Shown: piece after piece, positions 1 through 8,497 of the stretch
Layout of the letters: every line of letters starts with the position of its first letter
How positions within the stretch are numbered: position 1 is the first letter of the stretch
Source: Alcaligenaceae bacterium CGII-47
GTDB lineage: Bacteria > Pseudomonadota > Gammaproteobacteria > Burkholderiales > Burkholderiaceae_B
Length of the DNA: 64,000 nt
NCBI GenBank assembly: GCA_019166125.1
Contig: JAHTBO010000002.1
Span: 431,651 to 495,650, forward strand
Direction: 5' to 3'
Translations under genes and position numbers: made by a program
Notes under the pieces: model-generated
What the model was told of the DNA's origin: nothing
Database searches by the model: none
What the model saw: the letters and a program-made list of their open reading frames with translations, nothing else

Positions 1-477
1 CGCAGCAAAATATTGATTCGCCAGTTCGGGTAGTTCCTCTGCAAAAAAGGTTCGTGTTTCGGCGCGCTCGCCCTTGTTAAGCCGTTCAAAAGCTTGGTCA
101 CGTGGTCCTATATACTTTCTCTGGGCTTCCAGCGCTTGCTCAAATAATGCTTTACCTTCGGCAAAAACAAGCAGACTGCCGACTTGGTCGCGATATTCTT
201 TAGCCAATTCAAAAGATTTTTTCATCCGACTTTGAAATATAGGCAAAACAGCCGGGTCGGTCAGGTTGGCAGCTGCCAGCGCCTGGTTGGCATTGGCTTC
301 TACCTGCCGTACCCAACGCAAGGTCACGTCATTAGTATTTTGCCGAGTGATCATCAGCGCATTTGATTGCTGGCTCTCAAACGCGCTCCAGATGCCAAGA
401 GCGGCCATGGCCGCCATCATAAAAATAAATAAGCCAAACCCTAGCCCCAATCGGGTGCCGATCTTAAGATTCCCCAT
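1..477 (-). CDS. methyl-accepting chemotaxis protein, N-terminal part (cut by window edge)
   Basis: The 159 visible codons begin at an ATG with a GGTGGGGAG ribosome site just upstream. The protein opens with the short basic stretch MGNLKIGTRLGLGF, then a hydrophobic segment at about residues 10-30, then a helical, polar region. This is the usual start of a chemoreceptor: cytoplasmic tip, first membrane helix and the beginning of a four-helix-bundle sensor. The second membrane helix, HAMP and signalling domains lie outside the window. The ligand cannot be read from this part. Confidence 0.8.
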   Translation of the reverse strand, partial: MGNLKIGTRLGLGFGLFIFMMAAMAALGIWSAFESQQSNALMITRQNTNDVTLRWVRQVEANANQALAAANLTDPAVLPIFQSRMKKSFELAKEYRDQVGSLLVFAEGKALFEQALEAQRKYIGPRDQAFERLNKGERAETRTFFAEELPELANQYFAA

Positions 478-945
478 GAAACTCCCCACCCCTTATTATG
501 TATCTAAATATTCTAATTATGATATTTCACAATTAGCGATTGTGAATTGATTGATCTGCTAATGCAGTGATAACTATATGATATGAAATGATATTTACCT
601 CTTTTATGCAACTGGATTTGATTTTATCTATAAACTTCATATTACATATGGAAAACAACTATACAAGATGAAACCTGGCTTATCAAGAACTTGTTTTCAA
701 CTAAATCAACATCCACGATCAAGACTTATCAAAGAGGTAGCAATACAACAGAACAGTAGACATGCCGTTGCAAATAAGATAAGCAGGTTGCTTGTCAAGC
801 ATCCCACTGCCAACAGTGTTGCCCAACAGAGAACCACGGGGAGTAATGTAGTGCATCCATTACTCCCCGGCCAGACTGTTACATGCCTGCGTCACATCTA
901 AATCGCATTTTTTCTGTATACATGCGTCAGCAATAATGTTGCCCT
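478..945. other. AT-rich intergenic stretch without a recognisable gene
   Basis: This 468-bp gap lies between the chemoreceptor start and the end of the TRAP binding-protein pseudogene. It is AT-rich. The only longer open frame, plus strand 668-901, has no ribosome site and resembles no known family. The one clear structure is the perfect inverted repeat at 838-868. Confidence 0.6.
838..868. terminator. perfect 11-bp inverted repeat, possible terminator of the TRAP operon
   Basis: GGGGAGTAATG (838-848) and CATTACTCCCC (858-868) are exact reverse complements around a 9-nt loop. The hairpin lies 78 bp past the end of the minus-strand TRAP operon. No T-run follows on either strand, so it may be an mRNA 3'-end stabiliser or a factor-dependent stop rather than a classical intrinsic terminator. 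Confidence 0.45.
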
Positions 946-1982
946 CTATTTACTCAACGCTTTAGCTGATGCATCACGAAAGGCCTTTAGAGCTTCACTT
1001 CCAGGACGGTTACGCGCATCCAGTTGCTGTGCCCAATTATCAGCAATCTCAATATATGTCGCCTGCAATACCTTTTGAGCGGCCTCGTCGAACTCTACAA
1101 ACTGAACCCCACTCTTCGCTAAGCGAGCCTTAGCCTCGGCTTCCTGTTTATCGAAATTTATACAAGCAGCCTTGGTCGCCTCGTCCCCGGCCTTCAATAG
1201 AATTTCTTTGGTATCCGCGGACAAGGTATTCCATTTTTTCTCACTTATGGAGTAGGCAGCGACAATCGATCCAAAATTTGCTTTAAATGTGGCGTATTTG
1301 ATTAGCGGCGTAAGCTTATAAGACTCAACACTCACGTATGGAAATAGACTGCCATCGATGGTACCCCGAGACATGGACTCGTAAATTTCTGGCGGTGCCA
1401 TCTTGATGGGAACCATTCCAAGTTTACGGAGAGTGAGGTCTTGTGCACCCCCTGCGGCTCGAACTTTAAGACCTTCAAAGTCACTAAGGGTCTTTAGCGG
1501 TCTATTGACAGCCGTAACAATCTGATAGGGTGGCAGTATGGCGGCGAAGAGAGGTCGAATACCATTCGGCTTAAACTCATTTTCATAAAGGTACCCCCTT
1601 CGGTAGCAAGCTCCCAGTATCCTTTTATTACCTGACAGGAATTCTCGAATGCGCCAGGCAATTCGGCAACAGCCGACAGTGGCATCTTTTCTGAAACATA
1701 GGCGGCCCCTATGTATCCCACATCCAATATACCGCTTTGAGTCAGCGACAGCATGTCCTTTGCTTTACCCATTTGCTCGGCTGGAAAATAGCGAATCTTA
1801 ATTCGCCCTTCTGACTTCTCTTCTACGAGTTTAATCCATGGTTTAGTAAGATTTTCTGAAATTATATGACTGGGTGGCAGGGAATCACCCATCCTTAGTT
1901 CAACCGTCTCGGCATGCACGGGCGAAATTGCTAGTAATCCGGTGGCTAATAATCCAACACTGATCTTCATATTGTATTCCAT
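946..1982 (-). pseudogene. TRAP transporter substrate-binding protein (DctP family), frameshifted
   Basis: Two minus-strand frames make up one DctP-type periplasmic binding protein. The first (1982 down to about 1590) has a signal peptide ending in VHAETVEL and reads well to YWELATEGG. The second resumes with YENEFKPNGIRPLF and runs to a TAG at 946. The frames join if one base is restored, most simply in the C5 run at 1594-1598 (G5 on the coding strand), giving EGGYLYENEF. The start ATG at 1982 has GGAG 8 nt upstream. The gene heads the chain of TRAP genes on this strand only in the sense of being last transcribed. Loss of the binding protein would disable uptake. A sequencing error in the homopolymer is the alternative explanation. 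Confidence 0.85.
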
Positions 1983-2013
1983 CTGTCATTCTCCAAAAAT
2001 AGGGCCAACCATC

Positions 2014-3300
2014 TCATCTCATGGTCGATGGTAGCCAAGTAACTAACTGCGGGACAGCAACCAATACTGCCATAATGATTAAATGGGTAAGAATATGAGG
2101 GAGGGCGCCTCTGAATATCTCAGTCAAAGGCCGACCACTGTATCTAGAAATCACGAATGCATTCATACCTATAGGTGGTGTGACCATACCAAGTTCCGCC
2201 GTAACAATCATAATTACACCGAACCATAATGGATCGAATCCATAGGCAACCACCAGCGGCACCAGCACCGGCACCGTAAGGAACAAGATCGCAATCTGAT
2301 CCATGAAACACCCCAGGATCAAAAGCAAGAGAAGCACTAGAAAGATAACAAGCCACCGCGACAGATCCAAAGCATGAATCCACGCAACCATGTCTTGAGT
2401 AAGGTTTGTCATCGCTATAAAATAGCCGAAGATCTGTGCACCAAGAATAATCATAAAGACCATGCAACTGGTTTCAGCCGCACGGATTAAGCAACGGCGC
2501 AATGATATAAGGCTTAGTTTACCCATTTTCCACACGAGAACAAACGCGCCAAATGCCCCAATCGCTGATGCCTCCGTAGGCGTGGCAATCCCACTATAGA
2601 TAACACCAGTTACGGTACTAAATAAAAAGAGCATTGGGCCGACCGTACGAAGCACAGATATTTTTTCGCGCCAAGTATACTGTCGACCAGATGGGGCCGC
2701 ATCAGGATATAAACGAACAAGAATAGCGATGGTTGAAATTATAGTTAACATGACTAGAATTCCAGGAATCACCCCCGCAATAAGAAGCTGACCTATATCT
2801 ACATTCGCGATCAATCCGTAAAGAATCAAGGCGATACTTGGTGGAATCAACATCGCCAGTGTCCCAGAAATAGCCACCACTCCACAGGCTAGTCTCGGCT
2901 CATAGCCCTGCTTGAGCATCAATGGGATTGTGGTGGCCGTGAGCGTTGCCGCAGATGCGGTGCTGGATCCAGCGATCGCACCAAACCCAGCCCCGGCCAA
3001 TGCTGTAGCCATAGCTAGGCCACCTTTCAAACGACCTACCCAGGTCGCAGCAGCCCGAAATAAACTATCGGCCACGCCGCTAAGAATCACAAACTCTGCC
3101 ATCAATAAGAACATGGGCACTGTCACCATTTCGTACGAGCTAACAGAAGAAAATGGAGTCGTAGACAATACACCAATCATTGCTTCTAGACCTACGAGCA
3201 TATACAAACCGAGGGCGCCGACAATCGCCATCGCAAAGCCCACAGGAGTTCCAAGAGCCAGCAAAGTAAATAATAGTGAAATCGATAGAATAGTAGTCAT
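2014..3300 (-). CDS. dctM: TRAP transporter large permease (DctM)
   Basis: This 428-residue protein is hydrophobic throughout and has the DctM signature region GAGFGAIAGSSTAS near residues 103-116, with about twelve membrane segments. DctM is the sodium-coupled transport subunit for an organic acid in the inner membrane. The ATG lies 4 nt after the stop of the small-subunit gene and has no strong ribosome site of its own, so translation is probably coupled. The cognate binding-protein gene just downstream is frameshifted. The substrate is probably the carboxylate handled by the neighbouring CoA genes (inference). Confidence 0.93.
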   Translation of the reverse strand: MTTILSISLLFTLLALGTPVGFAMAIVGALGLYMLVGLEAMIGVLSTTPFSSVSSYEMVTVPMFLLMAEFVILSGVADSLFRAAATWVGRLKGGLAMATALAGAGFGAIAGSSTASAATLTATTIPLMLKQGYEPRLACGVVAISGTLAMLIPPSIALILYGLIANVDIGQLLIAGVIPGILVMLTIISTIAILVRLYPDAAPSGRQYTWREKISVLRTVGPMLFLFSTVTGVIYSGIATPTEASAIGAFGAFVLVWKMGKLSLISLRRCLIRAAETSCMVFMIILGAQIFGYFIAMTNLTQDMVAWIHALDLSRWLVIFLVLLLLLILGCFMDQIAILFLTVPVLVPLVVAYGFDPLWFGVIMIVTAELGMVTPPIGMNAFVISRYSGRPLTEIFRGALPHILTHLIIMAVLVAVPQLVTWLPSTMR

Positions 3301-3304
3301 TTAA

Positions 3305-3871
3305 TTAATCGCTCTCATGAACAGAGATGGGCGGCAGATCAATTAACTCATTGCCCTTTATAGCTGACAAGGTGTGACCTACGGCTCGCAGCAATATGCG
3401 CACAAGCAAGGGAATCATACCTAATGGGACACATATCAAAGATGCCCATACCGGCCACGGTATCTCTCCAGATGTAAATTCATCATGTTTAAAGCTGATC
3501 CAAGTATTATCAGCTGCCACCCAAGCCATCACTCCGAACAAAGGGCCAGATAGCCAATATCCAATCGCAAGAGCAAAATGGCGTAAGCGAGGTGAAATTT
3601 TGATATGTAGTATATCGACTGCAATATGGCCGTTTTTTGCGAGCGTCTCGGAAAGACAAAAGAAAAACAGAGATGTCATCAAATACATGGCGATTAACTC
3701 ATACGACCATGAATATGGAGCATTGAACATATATCGCATGACAACATCTGACACGATGATTATCATAATACTGAAAAGAGAAATTGCAGCTACTGTGGTT
3801 AAAACAGAGTCTATTCGGGATAGAATAATTTCTAATTTTTTTATGGATAACATCAGATTTCCAATTATCAC
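3305..3871 (-). CDS. dctQ: TRAP transporter small permease (DctQ)
   Basis: This 188-residue protein has four predicted membrane helices and the family features SDVVMRYMFNAPYSW at about 45-59 and a conserved second-half pattern GYWLSGPLFG. DctQ proteins pair with DctM in the inner membrane. It lies between the crotonase gene and dctM on the minus strand, with a 17-bp gap upstream and a 4-bp gap downstream, so it is operonic. Base composition is clearly AT-rich compared with the rest of the window. Confidence 0.9.
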   Translation of the reverse strand: MIIGNLMLSIKKLEIILSRIDSVLTTVAAISLFSIMIIIVSDVVMRYMFNAPYSWSYELIAMYLMTSLFFFCLSETLAKNGHIAVDILHIKISPRLRHFALAIGYWLSGPLFGVMAWVAADNTWISFKHDEFTSGEIPWPVWASLICVPLGMIPLLVRILLRAVGHTLSAIKGNELIDLPPISVHESD

Positions 3872-3888
3872 ACTATTAATCTAAAGAG

Positions 3889-4683
3889 TTATTTCCCTTT
3901 AAACTTAGGCTTTCTCTTTTCTTCGAAGGCATTTAAGCCCTCTAGGATGTCGTAGCTATGGCCGTATCCATCCCACGCGGAAATTTCTAGATTAAGGGCG
4001 GTATCGATTGATTGCTGCAGGCCGTCATTTACTAACTGTTTCGTAATGCGCAAACCAAGTGGTGAGTTCTTTACAATATCCGCAGCAATTTCTTCAACGG
4101 CTTGTTCAAGCTGCTCATCAGGAACGACTTTATTGACTAATCCCCAGGCGACAAGCTCGGATGCCGGCAGCAGACGACCCGTAAAGAGGAGATATTTCGC
4201 CAGTGTTACGGGTATTTTTCTAGGCAATCTGATTGCACTACCGCCTCCTGGAATCACCCCGAAGTTTGCATGCCCATCCCCTATCTTTGCCGAGGCTGCA
4301 GCAATCACCAAATCACAAGAAAGAATGAGTTCAAGACCTCCAGCCACCGCAATGCCATTTACCATCGCAATTGTGGGACAAGGGAACGCTTCGATTCTCC
4401 TGAATGTCTCTCCGCATAGATTAAGGAAGCGGCGAAATCCTTCAATATCACGGTCTTTAATTTTTTCTTTAAAAAACTTAAGATCACCTCCGGCGCAAAA
4501 TGCCGGATTCTCGCCACGGATAATTAGAACCCTAATATCCCCCCGCTCTTCAAGCTTGATAACATTCTGATTTAGTTGAGAAACAGTCTCAAAAGACAGT
4601 GCATTCATAGCTTTGGGTCTATTTATGCTCAATTGGGCGATTCCAGCATTTATAGTAACCTTGATGAGTTCGTTCTCTATCAT
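3889..4683 (-). CDS. enoyl-CoA hydratase/isomerase family protein
   Basis: This 264-residue crotonase-fold protein has the oxyanion-hole motif CAGGDLKFF (63-71) and the second motif GIAVAGGLELILSCD (110-124). Glu118 sits where hydratases keep their first catalytic glutamate. The second glutamate position is Asn140 (HANFGVIPGGG), so simple hydration by the two-Glu mechanism is not assured. Isomerase, epimerase or hydrolase chemistry on an acyl-CoA is equally possible. The ATG at 4683 is preceded by AGGATAAGC. The gene sits between a second crotonase gene and the TRAP permeases. Confidence 0.88.
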   Translation of the reverse strand: MIENELIKVTINAGIAQLSINRPKAMNALSFETVSQLNQNVIKLEERGDIRVLIIRGENPAFCAGGDLKFFKEKIKDRDIEGFRRFLNLCGETFRRIEAFPCPTIAMVNGIAVAGGLELILSCDLVIAAASAKIGDGHANFGVIPGGGSAIRLPRKIPVTLAKYLLFTGRLLPASELVAWGLVNKVVPDEQLEQAVEEIAADIVKNSPLGLRITKQLVNDGLQQSIDTALNLEISAWDGYGHSYDILEGLNAFEEKRKPKFKGK

Positions 4684-4736
4684 CTTGCTTATCCTAGATC
4701 TATCATAAACATAATATATACAGCCGATTGCTTTAC

Positions 4737-5558
4737 TTATCTCTTTGAAGCTATTGCGGCTGCCAAATTTTTTACTGCTGTGCGATGCTCTTCTGATGTT
4801 TGTGCCTGTGCTTGCATATTAGCGCTCATTTCTAGAGTGTCCGAAAGTGTCGATTCCGCCCCAAATCTAATCAGGCGTTTAGTAAGACGAGTGATATTCG
4901 GCGGCTGACTTGCAATTTTTCTAGCTAATGCATATGCTTCATTTAGTAATTGAGAGTGCTCGACAGTTCTAGATACAAGCCCGATCCGCTCCGCGTCCGA
5001 TGCGCCGACAAATCTTGACGTCAACGCCATCTCCATTGCTCGGGATAGCCCTACGATACGGGGCAAGAACCACGCTCCGCCATCTCCTGGAACCAAACCA
5101 ACCCGCAAAAATGCTTCAGAAAAAATGGCATTTTCGGATGCCAATCGAATATCACACATCAGGGTGACATCGCATCCACCGCCAATTGCGGGTCCGTTTA
5201 CAGCGGCTATTGTGGGTATCGCGATATCAAAAATTAGTGCCGGTATCCGATGCATTGTGTTGAAATTCATTTCTCTAGCTTCAAACGGCGTCTCGGCCGA
5301 GAACATCCCCTTACCATTGAGCATATCGTCAAGATTGCCGCCGGCTGAAAACGTATCGCCGTCTCCGGTGATAATCAGCGCACGAATTTCGCTATCTATG
5401 TCAATAGCGCTACGCGCCAATTGCAAGGCATCGATCATCTGATCCGAGAGAGAATTACGTGTTGCCGGATCAGTCAGTGTAAGTAGAGCCACCCCATCCG
5501 GCATTTTTTCCAGACGAATCAGCTTAGTATCTAGAGTAACTACAGTGTGTGATTTCAC
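4737..5558 (-). CDS. crotonase-family acyl-CoA enzyme with Asp-type active site
   Basis: This 273-residue protein starts at a GTG with AAAGAGA upstream. The oxyanion motif is FSAGGNLDD (70-78). The two classic hydratase glutamates are absent: Asp130 (GGGCDVTLMCD) and Phe150 (FSEAFLRVG) occupy those places, and an Asp159 appears in VPGDGGAW. Asp in this last motif is the catalytic residue in PaaG-type isomerases, so isomerisation or another reaction is likely. The protein is strikingly similar across its core to the product at 20270-21070 in the second CoA cluster. It belongs to the TRAP/CoA-transferase group. Confidence 0.87.
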   Translation of the reverse strand: MKSHTVVTLDTKLIRLEKMPDGVALLTLTDPATRNSLSDQMIDALQLARSAIDIDSEIRALIITGDGDTFSAGGNLDDMLNGKGMFSAETPFEAREMNFNTMHRIPALIFDIAIPTIAAVNGPAIGGGCDVTLMCDIRLASENAIFSEAFLRVGLVPGDGGAWFLPRIVGLSRAMEMALTSRFVGASDAERIGLVSRTVEHSQLLNEAYALARKIASQPPNITRLTKRLIRFGAESTLSDTLEMSANMQAQAQTSEEHRTAVKNLAAAIASKR

Positions 5559-5661
5559 GTTCTCTTTTGTATATTAAATTGATAATATAAATAAAATCAT
5601 CCAAGGCTATCGGCAACAAACATTACATGGGCATAAGGTTATAATTATTAACATGAACAGC

Positions 5662-6054
5662 CTAGGATGAGACTACGTTTCTAATAACTTGATCAGGTGA
5701 TTCACAATATGGGGGCGTATAAACGACGATCACCTCAACTGCCTCATCACTTGTTACGGTAAAGGTGTGCATCGCGTTAGGGGGAAAGTAACAGGCATCT
5801 CCCGGTCCAAGCTCACGTTTTTGACCATTAACCTCGGCAATTGCAGTTCCTTTTAACATGTAACACACCTGCTCTATAGATGGGTGTGCATGCGGCAGGG
5901 CACCTTTTCCTTTTTGAATTATCCCCAGCAATAATTCAACGCCGGTCGCTCCAATGGTTTCCGGACCAATGATTCTATAATTAGTGGTGCCATCGTGATT
6001 AGCAGGATGATAAGGAGTCACGTCTGCTCCATGTACAAAAAAATTATGAATCAT
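5662..6054 (-). CDS. small cupin-domain protein
   Basis: This 130-residue single-domain cupin has the first metal motif HAHPSIEQ (His55, His57, Glu61) and the second-motif histidine in PPNAMHTF (His96). It follows the CoA-transferase gene with no spacing at all: the TAA stop at 6055-6057 directly abuts the ATG at 6054. Such cupins are metal-binding isomerases, dioxygenases or sugar/ligand binders, and the reaction cannot be read here. The tight coupling suggests that it acts on the same substrate or its CoA derivative. Confidence 0.85.
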   Translation of the reverse strand: MIHNFFVHGADVTPYHPANHDGTTNYRIIGPETIGATGVELLLGIIQKGKGALPHAHPSIEQVCYMLKGTAIAEVNGQKRELGPGDACYFPPNAMHTFTVTSDEAVEVIVVYTPPYCESPDQVIRNVVSS

Positions 6055-7251
6055 TTAATTACCTGTTATCGAATATATTTGTGACTCGGACAAACCGATT
6101 TCTTGAAGAATTTCAACCGTATGCTGGCCTAACTCCGGAGCAGGTCGGGGTTCACTAGGGACAGACGCTGACCATCGAGTGGGCGTGCGTAGTGTATTGA
6201 TGCTGCCTTCTGTTGGGTGCTCGCTTTTTTGAATCATTTTGACGTGCAATAAATGCTCATCGTCGAGTAGATCCTCTAAAGATTTTATTGGCATATTTGG
6301 AATATCTACGGCATCCAGTAATTCTTGCCATTCCGCTGTTTTACGCGTAAGCATGACTTCTGCAACGTAACCATATATTGCATCACTATGCTGCGTGCGG
6401 CTCTCGTGATTAGAGAATCGGTGATCGGAAACGTAGCGGTCTTGCTCACCTATCGCCAAGAAAAAGGATGCCCAGTGCTTATCTTGATAAATCACTACAC
6501 TAAGGAATCCATCCTTAGTTGCATACGGGCGTCGGTTTTTAGTCAACAATCTAGGGTAGCCACTCCCTCCTAGTGGAGGATTGAAGGTCAGTCCCGCCAT
6601 ATGATCACCTAAAACCAGCTGTGCCATAATCTCGTACATTGGGACTTCAACCGCCTGACCTACTCCACTACGCTCTCTAGCGTACAGTGCCGTAGTAACC
6701 GCATATACCGCGTGAAGGCCAGTTACTCGGTCTGACAAGGTCATTGGAACGTAAGCTGGCTCCGCCCCGTTATATAGCTGTATCAACCGAGATATACCTG
6801 ACACGCCCTGAATAAGATCATCGTAAGCCGGGCGGCCAGCGTACGGTCCTTCTGTCCCAAAGCCCGTGCACGTAACATAAACAATTCTATTATTTCGACT
6901 ATTCACTGCTTCATAGCCAAGACCCAAACGGCTCATTGCGGCCGGACGTATATTCGAAATCAAGACATCCGACGTTTCAATCAATTTAAAGAGCGCCTCA
7001 AGATCGGCTTCCTTTTTCAGATCCAACACGATGCTACGTTTGCCATGGTTTGCATGAAGGAAGATATGGCCCATGCCCGGATTCACCATCGGACCGATGT
7101 GCCTCATGGTGTCCCCTGCGGGTGGCTCCACTTTAATGACGTCAGCGCCTAACTCCGCAAGGATCTGCGTTGAGAACGGTCCCAGCACAACACTGGTCAA
7201 ATCTAGAATACGGATACCTTTGAGCGGGCCCGAGTTGTTCGGAGTAGACAT
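6055..7251 (-). CDS. CaiB/BaiF (family III) CoA-transferase
   Basis: The chosen start is ATG 7251 (MSTPNNSGPLKG), giving 398 residues as usual for the family. A TTG at 7314 would add 21 residues that do not look like the family. The N-terminal Rossmann-like region contains LDLTSVVLGPFSTQ and VIKVEPPAGD. Asp174 in the MTLSDRVTGLH segment fits the aspartate that forms the acyl anhydride and thioester in this family. The enzyme moves CoA between carboxylic acids in the cytoplasm. As first gene of the operon it probably activates the acid imported by the TRAP system (inference). The A+T-rich tract continues through this gene. Confidence 0.9.
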   Translation of the reverse strand: MSTPNNSGPLKGIRILDLTSVVLGPFSTQILAELGADVIKVEPPAGDTMRHIGPMVNPGMGHIFLHANHGKRSIVLDLKKEADLEALFKLIETSDVLISNIRPAAMSRLGLGYEAVNSRNNRIVYVTCTGFGTEGPYAGRPAYDDLIQGVSGISRLIQLYNGAEPAYVPMTLSDRVTGLHAVYAVTTALYARERSGVGQAVEVPMYEIMAQLVLGDHMAGLTFNPPLGGSGYPRLLTKNRRPYATKDGFLSVVIYQDKHWASFFLAIGEQDRYVSDHRFSNHESRTQHSDAIYGYVAEVMLTRKTAEWQELLDAVDIPNMPIKSLEDLLDDEHLLHVKMIQKSEHPTEGSINTLRTPTRWSASVPSEPRPAPELGQHTVEILQEIGLSESQIYSITGN

Positions 7252-7330
7252 TTCTATGCTCTTTCTGGACGGTAGATAAGCCAGATAGTCGCATCGCACA
7301 TCATTCGTGTCCAATTGATAATTAGACTCG

Positions 7331-7353
7331 TATCATTCGGAAAGCGTATGATA
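7331..7353. promoter_or_regulatory. LysR-type operator dyad (T-N11-A)
   Basis: The sequence TATCAT, 11 bases, ATGATA forms a perfect 6-bp dyad with the exact T-N11-A spacing of LysR-type sites. It lies in the divergent region between the CoA-transferase gene (start 7251) and the LysR gene (start 7439), which is where such a regulator normally binds for both autorepression and activation of the target operon. Confidence 0.6.
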
Positions 7354-7438
7354 GGCGCTGATGCATAGAGAGTATGTCCCGAACATTGTCCTGCTAGCTA
7401 CAGAATAATGACGTCAATATACGAATGGAATGTAGCCA

Positions 7439-8350
7439 ATGAAATTGAGGCAGCTTCGATATTTTGTAGCGCTGGCTGAGGAGTTGCACTTTGGGCGTGC
7501 GGCGCAGCGGCTATCCATCACCCAACCACCACTGTCTACCAACATTCAGAAACTTGAAGAGGACTTGGGGGTGCAGTTGGTGGATAGAACCAGGAAACGC
7601 GTCACACTGACCCAGGCAGGCGCAGGCTTTCTACAGGAAGCCCGTCGGGTCCTCATTCAAGCCGACCGCGCATATGAAGTAGCCCGATCGCTAGCGGATG
7701 GGCGCAGCGGATTCCTGGATGTTGGTATCACTGGATCCATGCTGTTTCGAGGCGTTCCGAATGTAGTGTCAAATTTTATAGCGCAGAATCCTGGCGTAGA
7801 AATTTTGTTGCGAGAGCAATCCACAATAGAGCAAATAGATGCGCTTAAGGGGGGGCGTCTTGATCTTGGTTTTATAAACTTTGGCTTTCTTCCGGATGGT
7901 TTGGTAGGCGAAAAACTGCCTGAGGAATGCTTTGTTTGCTGTTTGCCAGATACGCATCCTCTAGCGCACAATCAGGATGTAGCATTGCATGAACTATCAA
8001 ACGATCAATTTGTCATGTTTGTGCGTGAGCTCTCACCCTACAACTACGATAATATTTTGGCGGTCTGTGCCCGTTCTGGGTTCTACCCTAAAATGCGCTT
8101 TGCGGCTCGTCAATGGCTGACTGTTGCAGCTATGGTTGCCAATGGCTTGGGCGTAGCCTTAGTACCCAAATCGGTTTCTCAGTCCAAGCTGGCCGGTGCG
8201 CGATTTTTACCAATTCGAGGTCCAATGACGGTTTCGACTGCGTGGTGTGTACGCAGACACGATAACGTCAATCCAACAGCTCTTGCTTTCATCGAAGACG
8301 TCCGAAGGCTTACAAGCACGACTGAAGATACCGTCGAATCAAATACATGA
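7439..8350 (+). CDS. LysR-type transcriptional regulator of the adjacent CoA/TRAP operon
   Basis: The 303-residue protein begins MKLRQLRYFVALAEELHFGR, a typical LysR helix-turn-helix start of the BenM/CatM kind, with the recognition region ITQPPLSTNIQKLEEDLGV at about residues 26-44. The rest is a two-lobed periplasmic-binding-like sensor domain. It is transcribed away from the CoA-transferase operon across a region containing a T-N11-A dyad at 7331-7353. It therefore probably controls 946-7251 in response to an aromatic or carboxylic effector (inference). Confidence 0.9.
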   Translation: MKLRQLRYFVALAEELHFGRAAQRLSITQPPLSTNIQKLEEDLGVQLVDRTRKRVTLTQAGAGFLQEARRVLIQADRAYEVARSLADGRSGFLDVGITGSMLFRGVPNVVSNFIAQNPGVEILLREQSTIEQIDALKGGRLDLGFINFGFLPDGLVGEKLPEECFVCCLPDTHPLAHNQDVALHELSNDQFVMFVRELSPYNYDNILAVCARSGFYPKMRFAARQWLTVAAMVANGLGVALVPKSVSQSKLAGARFLPIRGPMTVSTAWCVRRHDNVNPTALAFIEDVRRLTSTTEDTVESNT

Positions 8351-8497
8351 ATCCCCCCAAACACGAACAGATAATGCATATGAAGCCGTGCCCGCCAATG
8401 AGGCAATGAGGGCATCGGCTGATGAATCAATAACAGTCAGCTATTCAAAAATCTGGTCGATGGATTAGCGGGTATTCTGCTGCTTTTTATGACTGGC

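Noticed and set aside
668..901. 77-codon open frame on the plus strand in the 478-945 gap
   Set aside because: It has no ribosome site and no family resemblance, and it spans the inverted repeat at 838-868.
3396..3884. 162-codon frame antisense to dctQ
   Set aside because: It is a shadow of the real gene; it lacks a ribosome site and its composition follows the antisense of membrane codons.
5597..5670. 12-bp inverted repeat with one mismatch (TCATCCAAGGCT / AGCCTAGGATGA)
   Set aside because: The 50-nt loop and the overlap with the cupin stop make a functional hairpin doubtful; kept only as a note.
6055..7314. Longer CoA-transferase from a TTG at 7314
   Set aside because: The 21 extra residues do not resemble the family, and the ATG at 7251 gives the normal length.
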